From NCBI GenBank assembly GCA_028876695.1, contig JAGWRH010000086.1, positions 1-12,656 on the forward strand: a stretch of DNA of 12,656 bases. The letters are read 5' to 3'. The stretch's first letter is position 1; every line of letters starts with the position of its first letter. Of this stretch, positions 6,879 through 12,656 are shown piece after piece. This DNA is from Acidobacteriota bacterium (lineage in GTDB: Bacteria > Acidobacteriota > Terriglobia > Acidiferrales > UBA7541). The notes beneath the pieces were generated by a model. The model searched no databases. It was not told where the DNA came from and saw only the letters and a list, made by a program, of their open reading frames with translations. Both the position numbers and the translations under genes were made by a program.

Positions 6879-6895
6879 GAACACGCATTGTGTTC
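6879..6895. repeat. Inverted repeat GAACAC-N5-GTGTTC, possible operator
   Basis: Perfect 6-bp arms separated by GCATT lie about 25-40 nt downstream of the predicted start of transcription of the LuxR-type gene. The position fits a repressor or autoregulatory site. A hairpin role in the leader RNA is also possible, though the stem is short. Confidence 0.45.
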
Positions 6896-7054
6896 TCGCT
6901 GGGGTCTGCTGCCAGGGGCTGGCCTCTCGGGGGACACGGGTTGCACATCGTAGCCGATCGGCAGATTGGACTGTCCAAGCAGCATCGCTTTCAGAAGTAC
7001 AAATACTAGCACTTTGCCCGTCCCAGTTCGGGTGAAGACAAGGGAAGGCAAAAC

Positions 7055-7666
7055 GTGAAGAGGGGTCCTGCGTTTCCAGGGCAGTCGCAGATCAAAGCGC
7101 GCGAGACGAGTAAGCCAAGTTCGCTGATTTTCTGCGAACGAGCCACTGGGGTAGCGCAGTTTGGAGCCGCTTCCGACGCCAACCTAGAATTTACTGTGGA
7201 ACGCGCCGCCGGGCTCCTTGCCATGCAGTGTATGGCCCGCGGAGCCGAACCCGCCGATTTCGCCATCCTCGTGCCCGTTGAACGGCTGATTTCGCAGCGG
7301 CTGATCGCCAGAGCGCAAGAGTTGCTCTCGCAGGGCCGCTCGGCCTCGAGTTCGACGCACTTGAGCCCCCGACAGCAGCAGATTCTGCAGTCGGTGATTT
7401 GCAACCGCGAGAATAAGGAAATCGCTTCGCGCTTGAACATCACGGTGCGCACGGTAAAATTTCACATTTCGGCGCTACTCAGCAAGTTCGGCGTCGAGAA
7501 CCGGACGGAATTGGCCCGGCGCGCGGCCAGCATGATGCACTCGCCGATTCTGGCACAGGAAGAGAAATCGCGGGCGCGCGAACTTCGGTCCGTGCCAATG
7601 CCGGGGGAAGCCGTAAACAGCGGCAAGAGTAGCATCCGCTTTCCCGGCCGCGCGATGAGCGCCTAA
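7055..7666 (+). CDS. LuxR-type helix-turn-helix transcriptional regulator
   Basis: This 203-residue protein has a LuxR/GerE DNA-binding domain at about residues 103-157: LSPRQQQILQSVICNRENKE, then EIASRLNITVRTVKFHISAL with the recognition helix, then LLSKFGVENRTELARRA. The first 100 residues match no receiver or autoinducer domain that I recognise; there is no phosphoacceptor Asp pattern, so the input signal is unknown. A basic, disordered tail follows the HTH (residues 165-203). It starts with GTG at 7055, with GGAAGG about 7 nt upstream. It is divergent from the M28-like gene and could regulate it and itself through the shared region. The DNA-binding call is secure; the regulon is not visible. 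Confidence 0.92.
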   Translation: MKRGPAFPGQSQIKARETSKPSSLIFCERATGVAQFGAASDANLEFTVERAAGLLAMQCMARGAEPADFAILVPVERLISQRLIARAQELLSQGRSASSSTHLSPRQQQILQSVICNRENKEIASRLNITVRTVKFHISALLSKFGVENRTELARRAASMMHSPILAQEEKSRARELRSVPMPGEAVNSGKSSIRFPGRAMSA

Positions 7667-7721
7667 CGGGGCGAGCGCTTTCCGGCGGCCTTACATCTCG
7701 TGTTCGTCCCCGCGTTTTTTT
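7667..7721 (+). terminator. Possible terminator after the LuxR-type gene
   Basis: A run of seven T (7715-7721) follows CGGGG (7667-7671) paired with CCCCG (7708-7712); GCGAG/CTCG inside can extend the stem with bulges. The loop is long (about 36 nt), so the structure is imperfect, but the T-run lies in the right place between two convergent genes. Confidence 0.35.
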
Positions 7722-7764
7722 CCGTGCGGTGTAGCGCGCAGTTTCCGGTGCCGGGGGCCGCGCG

Positions 7765-8580
7765 TCACGTCAGCTTGATTTTGCCGATATCAACCGATGG
7801 CGCGGGGAACTTCATGCGCAACTTCTCCAGCGTTTCCACGATGATGTGCGAGACCGCGAGATTCCGGAACCATTTCTTGTCCGCGGGAATGATGTACCAC
7901 GGAGCATACTCGGCGCTGCATTTGCTAAGCACGGCTTCGTAGGCGGCGGTGTAGTCCTCCCAGAACTTCCGATCGGCGAAATCCGCTTCCGAAATTTTCC
8001 ATTGGCGGTCTTTATCGTCGATGCGCTGCGCGAAGCGGCGCTTTTGTTCGTCTTTGCTGATATGCAGGAAAAACTTGAGGATTTTTACGTTGTTCTCTCC
8101 GAGGATGCGTTCGAAATCGTTGATTTGCGCGTAGCGCCGGGACCAAACATCTTTGGGAACGAGGTTGTGGACGCGCGCGACGAGCACGTCCTCATAATGC
8201 GAGCGGTTGAAAATGCCGATGTCGCCAACGGACGGAACGGCGCGATGCACGCGCCAGAGGAAGTCGTGCGTCAGTTCTTCGGAGTTCGGTTGTTTGAAGG
8301 ATGTTACGCGGCAGCCCTGCGGGTTCACGCCGGACATCACGTGGCGAATGGTGCCGTCCTTGCCGGCGGCGTCCAGACCCTGCAGGACGATGAGCAGCGC
8401 GTGTTTGTGTTCGGCGTACAGCAGGTACTGAAGCTGGTCGAGTTTCTCGATGGCTTTTGCCAAGCTGGCTTTCATCTTGTGATTCTTCTGCCAGCCCAGC
8501 GTGTCTTTTGGATCCCACTTGTCCAGGTGGACTTTCCCGCCGGGCGTAGCAATCAATTCTTCAGCGAATTTGGCGGCCAT
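7765..8580 (-). CDS. ppk2: Polyphosphate kinase 2 family (polyP:nucleotide phosphotransferase)
   Basis: PPK2 enzymes move phosphate between polyphosphate and nucleotides, commonly making ADP or ATP from AMP or ADP in the cytoplasm. This 271-residue protein has the single PPK2 domain. Walker A is GLDAAGKDG (68-76) with K74; the following GTIRHVMSGVNPQGCRVTSF, PNSEELTHDFLWRVHRAVP and Walker B-like IGIFNRSHYEDVLVARV (121-137) are typical. The lid region is QRIDDKDRQWKISEADFADR with basic residues for the phosphate chain. The sequence resembles the AMP/ADP-phosphorylating (class III-like) branch, but class cannot be proven by eye. The ATG at 8580 has GGAGG 11 nt upstream, somewhat far. It is transcribed towards the LuxR-type gene. 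Two P-loop kinases of related fold and a Ppx/GppA phosphatase lie within 4 kb. Confidence 0.95.
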   Translation of the reverse strand: MAAKFAEELIATPGGKVHLDKWDPKDTLGWQKNHKMKASLAKAIEKLDQLQYLLYAEHKHALLIVLQGLDAAGKDGTIRHVMSGVNPQGCRVTSFKQPNSEELTHDFLWRVHRAVPSVGDIGIFNRSHYEDVLVARVHNLVPKDVWSRRYAQINDFERILGENNVKILKFFLHISKDEQKRRFAQRIDDKDRQWKISEADFADRKFWEDYTAAYEAVLSKCSAEYAPWYIIPADKKWFRNLAVSHIIVETLEKLRMKFPAPSVDIGKIKLT

Positions 8581-8790
8581 CTAGGAGTTTGCCTCCGCGA
8601 GACGCTATCACGAAATCTTTCCGAACCGGCGCAGTTGCGCGTTCACGCGCTGCCGCAGGGCTACGCTAACACGTTTCGCGGCCTATATTCAGGGCTGTCC
8701 ATTCGGTGAGAGTGAGCAAACGAGAGAAGAAGCAGGATCGCCAATCCGGCAAGCGCACGCCTCCACGCTGCGTCGGTTGTGCGGGGTGGC

Positions 8791-9405
8791 TCAGCCTTTG
8801 ACGTCGATCGAAACTGGCTGCGCCAGTTCAAACGTCATAGGCGTTTCGGGTGCGATCCGGATCTCGCGCCTGCCAGTAAAAAGCGCGCCGACCGTGCCCG
8901 CGCCAGCGCCAATGGGAGCGCCGATCAATGCGCCTGCGCCGCCGCCGGCGATCGCGCCGATAATCGCCCCCGCTCCCGCGCCACTTCCGATCATTTTCAG
9001 GTTGTGATTGCGGTGGGGGCGTTCGATTCGCGCATTGGACGCGGTGCGGATATGGTACAGGCTGCCGTCCACCGTTACCGTTTCCAGCGCGACGAGCAGA
9101 TGGGCGCGTTTTTCCATTTTGCCGGAGCGCAGAGAGTCGACCACCACGCCGGTGGCCTCCGCACCCTTGGGAATGACGGTCATTCCGTCCACGACCACGG
9201 CCTGCGACACCGTGGCTTCGAAGCGGTCGCCCGGATTGCTGTGGTTACTGGAAAGCGCCGTGTTGAGGGTTACGTGGATTGCCGTGGACGAAGGCACGGT
9301 CACCCGGTTCGCGGGAGATGGTGAGTTCGACGCCGCGTACGCACCGGCCACGGCCAGCAAAGCGGGAACTACGAGCGCTACGAGAGTGCATTTAATTAGT
9401 CGCAT
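8791..9405 (-). CDS. Exported beta-domain protein with glycine zipper
   Basis: Numbered from the ATG at 9405 this is a 204-residue envelope protein. Residues 1-24 are a signal peptide ending AYA before ASN. Residues 34-130 form a beta-rich domain with the pattern TVPSSTAIHVTLNTALSS, PGDRFEATVSQAVVVDGMTV and IPKGAEATG, which I know as common in Acidobacteriota secreted proteins. Residues 140-177 are a glycine zipper (GSGAGAGAIIGAIAGGGAGA and on) able to insert in or pack against membranes. The C-terminus (EIRIAPETPMTFELAQPVSI) returns to beta structure. There is no lipobox. A TTG 15 nt upstream is the alternative start; neither has a strong ribosome-binding site. The function is probably envelope integrity or binding; the family has no firm biochemical role that I can name. 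Confidence 0.85.
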   Translation of the reverse strand: MRLIKCTLVALVVPALLAVAGAYAASNSPSPANRVTVPSSTAIHVTLNTALSSNHSNPGDRFEATVSQAVVVDGMTVIPKGAEATGVVVDSLRSGKMEKRAHLLVALETVTVDGSLYHIRTASNARIERPHRNHNLKMIGSGAGAGAIIGAIAGGGAGALIGAPIGAGAGTVGALFTGRREIRIAPETPMTFELAQPVSIDVKG

Positions 9406-9437
9406 CGATATCTCGCACAAACTGGTTCTTAATTGAG

Positions 9438-9462
9438 CACGCTAAGTTCCGTTGCTAGCGTG
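9438..9462. repeat. Inverted repeat CACGCTA-N11-TAGCGTG
   Basis: Perfect 7-bp arms with an 11-nt spacer, 33 bp upstream of the glycine-zipper ATG on its promoter side. The spacing would place the arms about 18 bp apart centre to centre, on nearly two turns of the same DNA face, as for a dimeric regulator; an RNA hairpin in the leader is the alternative. Confidence 0.5.
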
Positions 9463-9470
9463 GCTAATCG

Positions 9471-9483
9471 GTTGATAATCAAC
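9471..9483. repeat. Palindrome GTTGAT-A-ATCAAC
   Basis: A perfect 13-bp palindrome with a one-base centre, 8 bp from the preceding inverted repeat. It could be an operator for the glycine-zipper gene, and TTGATT within it could also serve as a -35 box on the minus strand. Confidence 0.5.
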
Positions 9484-9722
9484 GGAGTGGGACGGGGCAG
9501 GCGCCGCGCAGCGGGCAAGAAGTGCCCTGACACGGAAATTTCGATGCGAGCGGAATGGGCCCGTCGCGATCGGCAGACGGTTTGCAGCATGCATCGTTCG
9601 CATCTATAGCACAAACCGGTGAATGGAGCTACTTCAAAGGGGCCGCCCTGGCCGATGTTACACAAATTTTATACGGGGGGCGTGGCTTCCGACGTAAGAT
9701 GAGCGTAGGCTTGCGATAACCG

Positions 9723-10460
9723 ATGGCTACGACTGCGCCAGAATTACCGGCTGTCCCGCAGGCGGTACCCGAACAGATCTCTCCCGCGAAGCGCGAGTTC
9801 CCCGGCGCGCTGGTGGTCGTGGAGGGCACCGACGGGTCAGGAAAGAGCACGCAGCTTCACCTCCTGAAGCGCTGGCTGGAGATTGGCGGCTATCGCATCC
9901 ATTTCACGGAGTGGAACTCGTCGCCGCTGGTGAAGTCTGCCACGCGGCGAGGCAAGCAGCGGCACCTGCTGACGCCGACTACGTTTTCCCTGCTGCACGC
10001 CGCCGATTTCGCGGATCGCTGCGAGAGGCAAATCCTGCCACTGCTGCATGGGGGATACCTGGTCCTGGCCGACCGGTATATCTATACGGCCTTTGCGCGC
10101 GACGCTGCGCGGGGATGTTCGCCGCACTGGCTGCGCAACCTGTATAGTTTCGCGCCTGTGCCGGACATTACCTTTTATTTCCGCGCGCCGCTCGACGTGG
10201 CCGTGAACCGCATTACCGCCGGCCGCCCCAAGCTGAAATATTACGAAGCGGGCATGGACCTAGGGCTTTCGCTCGATCGCGCCGAAAGCTTCCGAATTTT
10301 TCAGGACCGGATTCTGAACAATTACGATCAGATGGTCGAGACCGATCGCTTTGTGCTGATGGACGGAACTATGCGCGTGAACCGGCTGCAGAAGGAAATG
10401 CGCGCACTGCTGGCCGAGCGCGTGGACCTGAAGCGCTTCGCGCCGAAGAAGAAGAAATGA
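9723..10460 (+). CDS. Thymidylate-kinase-fold P-loop kinase, first paralogue
   Basis: This 245-residue protein has the thymidylate kinase fold. A 26-residue Pro/Ala-rich leader precedes strand 1 and the intact Walker A EGTDGSGKST (34-43, K41). The DR(Y/H) motif appears as LADRYIYTAFARDAARG (115-131). True dTMP kinases normally carry TREPGG after strand 2, AADRxQH in the next helix, and DRYxxSxxAYQ; here these read FTEWNSS, AADFADR and DRYIYTAFARD. Several residues expected to hold dTMP are therefore absent, so the substrate may differ. The putative lid lies near 165-178 (TAGRPKLKYYEAGM) and the tail is KKKK. The start ATG lacks a clear ribosome-binding site. It overlaps the second kinase by 4 nt (ATGA). 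Automated pipelines would probably label it dTMP kinase; I am sure of the fold, not of the substrate. Confidence 0.88.
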   Translation: MATTAPELPAVPQAVPEQISPAKREFPGALVVVEGTDGSGKSTQLHLLKRWLEIGGYRIHFTEWNSSPLVKSATRRGKQRHLLTPTTFSLLHAADFADRCERQILPLLHGGYLVLADRYIYTAFARDAARGCSPHWLRNLYSFAPVPDITFYFRAPLDVAVNRITAGRPKLKYYEAGMDLGLSLDRAESFRIFQDRILNNYDQMVETDRFVLMDGTMRVNRLQKEMRALLAERVDLKRFAPKKKK

Positions 10461-11284
10461 AGTCGTCGAACAAGGCGGCGCATCCTGGCGGCGCTTCGCC
10501 CAATGGGCGGCACGCCAAGAGCGGGAACGGGAGCAACGGCCGCGGCGAAGGCGGCGCGCGCTTCTACGGCACGCCGCTTCCGGGCGTAAACCCGCAGGAA
10601 TTGAGCGGCAGCCTGATCGTCGTCGAGGGGACGGATGGATCGGGCCGTTCGACGCAGATTGCGCTGCTGACGGAATGGCTCGAGTGCGAGGGCTTTGCCG
10701 TCGAAACCATGGGGCTGCGGCGATCCTTACTTGTGCGCGAAAATATCGACGCTTTGCTGGCGGAAAACGCGGTTACGCGGATGACGCTGGCGCTGATGTA
10801 CAGCACGGATTTTTTCGATCAGTTGGAGCGGCGCATCTTGCCCGCGCTGCGATCCGGGTTGATCGTGCTGGCCGACCGGTATGTTTTCACGCTGATCGCC
10901 CGCGCCGCGGTGCGGGGAATCAGCCGCGATTACCTGCACGGGATCTACGAAATCGCGCTGCGGCCGGATTTGACGTTCTGGCTGAACGTGAAGCCGGAAG
11001 TGGCCTTCGACCGGGAATTCAAGAAATCGCAGTCGATCAGCTACTGGGAATCGGGCCGGGACATGTCGCTTTCGAATGATCTGTTTCAGTCGTTCGTCCG
11101 CTATCAATCGATGGTCAAGCGCGAGTTCGAGTACCTTTCCGAGCGGCACGGATTCTTGGAAATCGACGGCGAAGCGAGCGTGGCGGAAGTCAACCGCGGT
11201 CTGCGCAGGAAAATCGCGTCGCACCTGGGCATTCGCGGGACGCACTACCGCCCGTCGAACGCGCTGGCGCACCTCTGGCGATAA
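10457..11284 (+). CDS. Thymidylate-kinase-fold paralogue with Arg in Walker A
   Basis: This 275-residue protein is a paralogue of its upstream neighbour: both share VVEGTDGSG, LADRY followed by a T and an AR, and a YxE(S/A)G(R/M)D block with LS and SF. A 50-residue Gly/Asn/Ser/Lys-rich, probably disordered leader precedes strand 1. Walker A reads GTDGSGRST (58-66): the catalytic Lys is R64, coded CGT at 10646-10648, a clean substitution and not a frameshift. ADRYVFTLIARAAVRG (139-154) keeps the DR motif. TREPGG and AADRxQH are missing (TMGLRRS, YSTDFFD). ATP binding may be weakened or lost, so it may be a regulatory or structural partner; some P-loop proteins tolerate Arg, so activity is not excluded. 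The ATGA overlap and purine-rich GAAGAAGAAGAA upstream suggest coupled synthesis in a fixed ratio. Confidence 0.88.
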   Translation: MKSSNKAAHPGGASPNGRHAKSGNGSNGRGEGGARFYGTPLPGVNPQELSGSLIVVEGTDGSGRSTQIALLTEWLECEGFAVETMGLRRSLLVRENIDALLAENAVTRMTLALMYSTDFFDQLERRILPALRSGLIVLADRYVFTLIARAAVRGISRDYLHGIYEIALRPDLTFWLNVKPEVAFDREFKKSQSISYWESGRDMSLSNDLFQSFVRYQSMVKREFEYLSERHGFLEIDGEASVAEVNRGLRRKIASHLGIRGTHYRPSNALAHLWR

Positions 11285-11286
11285 GC

Positions 11287-12656
11287 GTGGCCGCTCCCGT
11301 CGAAATGGCTGCCGTGGACGCGGGATCGAATGCCATCCGGCTGGCTATCGCGCGAGCCACATCGCCCAATCATATCCAGATTCTCGAAACCGAGCGCGCG
11401 GCGGTGCGCCTGGGGCACGGCGCGTTCACGCGGCGCATGCTCGATGATAAGACCATCGCCCGCGCGGCACGGGCGTTTCGTCATTTCCGCGGCCGCATGG
11501 ACCATCATCACGTGGGCGCGTATCGCGCGGTAGCGACAGCTGCCGCACGCGAGGCGCGCAACGGCCGGAAATTGCTCCAGCGCATCCGGCGCAAATCAGG
11601 AATCGAACTCGAGGTGATCAGCAGCGAGGAAGAGGCGCGGCTGGTGTGCGCGGCCGTGCGCTGGGCGCTTGGCGAGCGCGTACGGCCGGCGCTGATCTTC
11701 GATCTCGGCGGCGGCAGCCTGGAGATCAACTTCTTCGATCGCGGCGTGCTGCAGCGGCGCCTGGCGCTGCCGCTGGGAACGATCCGGCTGATGGAGACGT
11801 ATTCAATTCAGGGGAAAATCAACGAGGAGAATGCGTGGCGCTTGCAGCACCACGTGACCGCCCTGCTGCGGAGCGCGCTGCCATCGCCGCCCAATTTATC
11901 GCGCGCGGTCTCGGTGGCCTGCGGCGGCAACGCAGAGGCGCTGGCGCGGCTGGCCGCCGGAGCGCCAGCGGGCAAGGTGCCGACGATCAGCGTGCCATTC
12001 CTGAGGGAGCAACTTTGGCGGCTGCTCGATCTGGACGTTCCGGGTCGCATGCGCGTGTTTCGGTTGCGGAAAGATCGCGCGGAAGTGCTGGGGATCGCCG
12101 CGATCGTGATCCATGCGGTGGCCCGATGGCTGCGGCTGCGGTCCATGCTGGTGCCGGGGGTGGGCGTTCGCGAAGGGCTGCTGCTGCAAATCGTGGGGGA
12201 ACAATATTCGGGCGGCGTTATATCTGACGAAGAGAAGGACCGCGCGGCGGCATTTCTGGCCGGCGTGCGCTGGTTTGCCCGTCGCGTGAATTACGACGCG
12301 CCGCACGCGGAGCAAGTTGCGCGGCTGTCGCTTTCCCTTTTCGACCAGCTGCGCCCGCTGCATGAAATGGGCCAGGAACAGCGGATGTTGCTGGAAGCCG
12401 GCGCCATTCTGCACGACGCCGGGTATTTCATTAGCAAGAAATCGCATCATCGCCACGGCGAATATATGGTGCGGAACAGCGAAATACCCGGGGTCGCCGG
12501 ATGGCGGCGCGACGTGATCGCCGCGCTAGTGCGTTATCACAACTCCAAGTCCGAACCGCAACCGCAGCACGCCTCGTACGCGGCGCTGAATGGCGAGCGG
12601 CGCCAGCAGATGCGGATGCTCACGTCACTCCTGCGGATCGCGGAGAAACTCGAGTC
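11287..12656 (+). CDS. ppx: Ppx/GppA family phosphatase with HD domain, 3' partial
   Basis: The frame stays open to the window end: 456 codons are visible and the C-terminus is missing. Ppx/GppA proteins hydrolyse polyphosphate and/or pppGpp. The actin-like ATPase fold is seen in order: AAVDAGSNAIRLAIA (8-22), YRAVATAAAREARNG (79-93), VISSEEEARL (110-119) with the catalytic Glu cluster, IFDLGGGSLEI (137-147), and SVACGGNAEAL (209-219). An HD-type domain follows from about 320: AILHDAGY with H376/D377, SKKSHHRHGEYMV (383-395) and VRYHNSK (415-421). Ppx and GppA cannot be told apart by eye. It starts at a GTG 2 nt after the second kinase stop (ATG at 11305 is an alternative), with no clear ribosome-binding site, so it is probably coupled to the kinase pair. 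Sequence past 12656 is needed for the end. Confidence 0.94.
   Translation, partial: MAAPVEMAAVDAGSNAIRLAIARATSPNHIQILETERAAVRLGHGAFTRRMLDDKTIARAARAFRHFRGRMDHHHVGAYRAVATAAAREARNGRKLLQRIRRKSGIELEVISSEEEARLVCAAVRWALGERVRPALIFDLGGGSLEINFFDRGVLQRRLALPLGTIRLMETYSIQGKINEENAWRLQHHVTALLRSALPSPPNLSRAVSVACGGNAEALARLAAGAPAGKVPTISVPFLREQLWRLLDLDVPGRMRVFRLRKDRAEVLGIAAIVIHAVARWLRLRSMLVPGVGVREGLLLQIVGEQYSGGVISDEEKDRAAAFLAGVRWFARRVNYDAPHAEQVARLSLSLFDQLRPLHEMGQEQRMLLEAGAILHDAGYFISKKSHHRHGEYMVRNSEIPGVAGWRRDVIAALVRYHNSKSEPQPQHASYAALNGERRQQMRMLTSLLRIAEKLE

Larger units (their letters stand above)
6669..7054. other. 386-bp divergent intergenic region
   Basis: This region lies between the M28-like gene (minus) and the LuxR-type gene (plus). 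It holds a good plus-strand promoter (6819-6847), an inverted repeat at 6879-6895, and a small palindrome GGGA-ATG-TCCC at 6785-6795. On the minus strand TTCCCT, 15-16 nt, TAAGAT near 6760-6790 is a weak promoter candidate for the M28-like gene. An AGGAGGAG sequence on the minus strand (6724-6717) has no in-frame start codon behind it. An open plus-strand frame that crosses the region shows no protein-like features. Confidence 0.5.
9406..9722. other. 317-bp divergent intergenic region with two inverted repeats
   Basis: This region separates the glycine-zipper gene (minus) from the first kinase gene (plus). It holds the inverted repeats at 9438-9462 and 9471-9483 near the minus-strand gene. 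Near the plus-strand gene TTATAC (9669-9674) and TAAGAT (9696-9701) are -10-like, but neither has a convincing -35. A 78-codon minus-strand frame (9665-9429, TTG start) with CxxCxxC near its beginning is not convincingly coding. Confidence 0.5.

Noticed and set aside
6669..6884. N-terminal extension of the M28-like protein to 6884
   Set aside because: The added 72 residues lack protein-like character and would bury the signal peptide internally; the ATG at 6668 gives a normal signal peptide.
7846..8709. A 287-codon plus-strand open frame
   Set aside because: It is antisense to the PPK2 gene, which has all family motifs.
9429..9665. A 78-codon minus-strand frame with a CxxCxxC cluster
   Set aside because: It has a TTG start, no ribosome-binding site, mixed codon use and runs through both inverted repeats. 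The Cys cluster is suggestive but not enough.
10457..11284. Second kinase as a decaying pseudogene
   Set aside because: The frame is intact over 275 codons, other motifs are kept, and the overlap with its neighbours is clean; a single Lys-to-Arg change is not decay.
1..12656. CRISPR array, insertion sequence, integrase or attachment site next to the tRNA
   Set aside because: No regularly spaced repeats, transposase or integrase motifs were seen, and no repeat of the tRNA 3' end was noticed in the window.

Overview
The window looks like chromosomal DNA from a GC-rich, free-living Gram-negative bacterium, most likely an Acidobacteriota member. The best pointer is the secreted beta-domain plus glycine-zipper protein at 8791-9405, an architecture I associate with that phylum. 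A PilZ protein with a Ser-for-Asp variant motif, a secreted M28-like protein and several unrecognised ORFs fit the same picture. The placement rests on family memory, not on a search. I see no insertion sequence, CRISPR array, prophage gene or rRNA.

Layout. (1) 26-827, minus strand: a small two-helix membrane protein with its own extended -10 promoter, and a PilZ-domain protein. (2) 1165-2627, plus strand: an unrecognised 429-residue protein with a Pro/Ala-rich linker, then a complete tRNA-Leu(CAG). (3) 2692-5387, minus strand: a tightly packed operon ruvX - mltG - two unrecognised genes, with junctions of 3 nt, a 4-nt overlap and 0 nt, and a hairpin after the last stop. (4) 5475-7666: a secreted M28-like protein that has lost most metal ligands (minus) and, divergently, a small LuxR-type regulator (plus), separated by a 386-bp region with a good plus-strand promoter and an inverted repeat. 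(5) 7765-9405, minus strand: a PPK2-family polyphosphate kinase and the glycine-zipper envelope protein. (6) 9723-12656, plus strand: two thymidylate-kinase-fold paralogues overlapping by ATGA, followed 2 nt later by a Ppx/GppA phosphatase with an HD domain, cut by the window end.

How the genes fit together. Region 3 joins a nucleic-acid housekeeping nuclease-fold protein (RuvX) to the terminator of glycan polymerisation (MltG), a common bacterial pairing, plus two partners that look translationally coupled. Regions 5 and 6 bring together polyphosphate-using and polyphosphate- or (p)ppGpp-hydrolysing functions with two unusual P-loop kinases. The kinase pair is the most interesting part of the window: one copy has a canonical Walker A lysine, the other has Arg there, and both lack the usual dTMP-recognition signatures. 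They may be an active/inactive pair with a substrate other than dTMP, possibly tied to polyphosphate or nucleotide metabolism.
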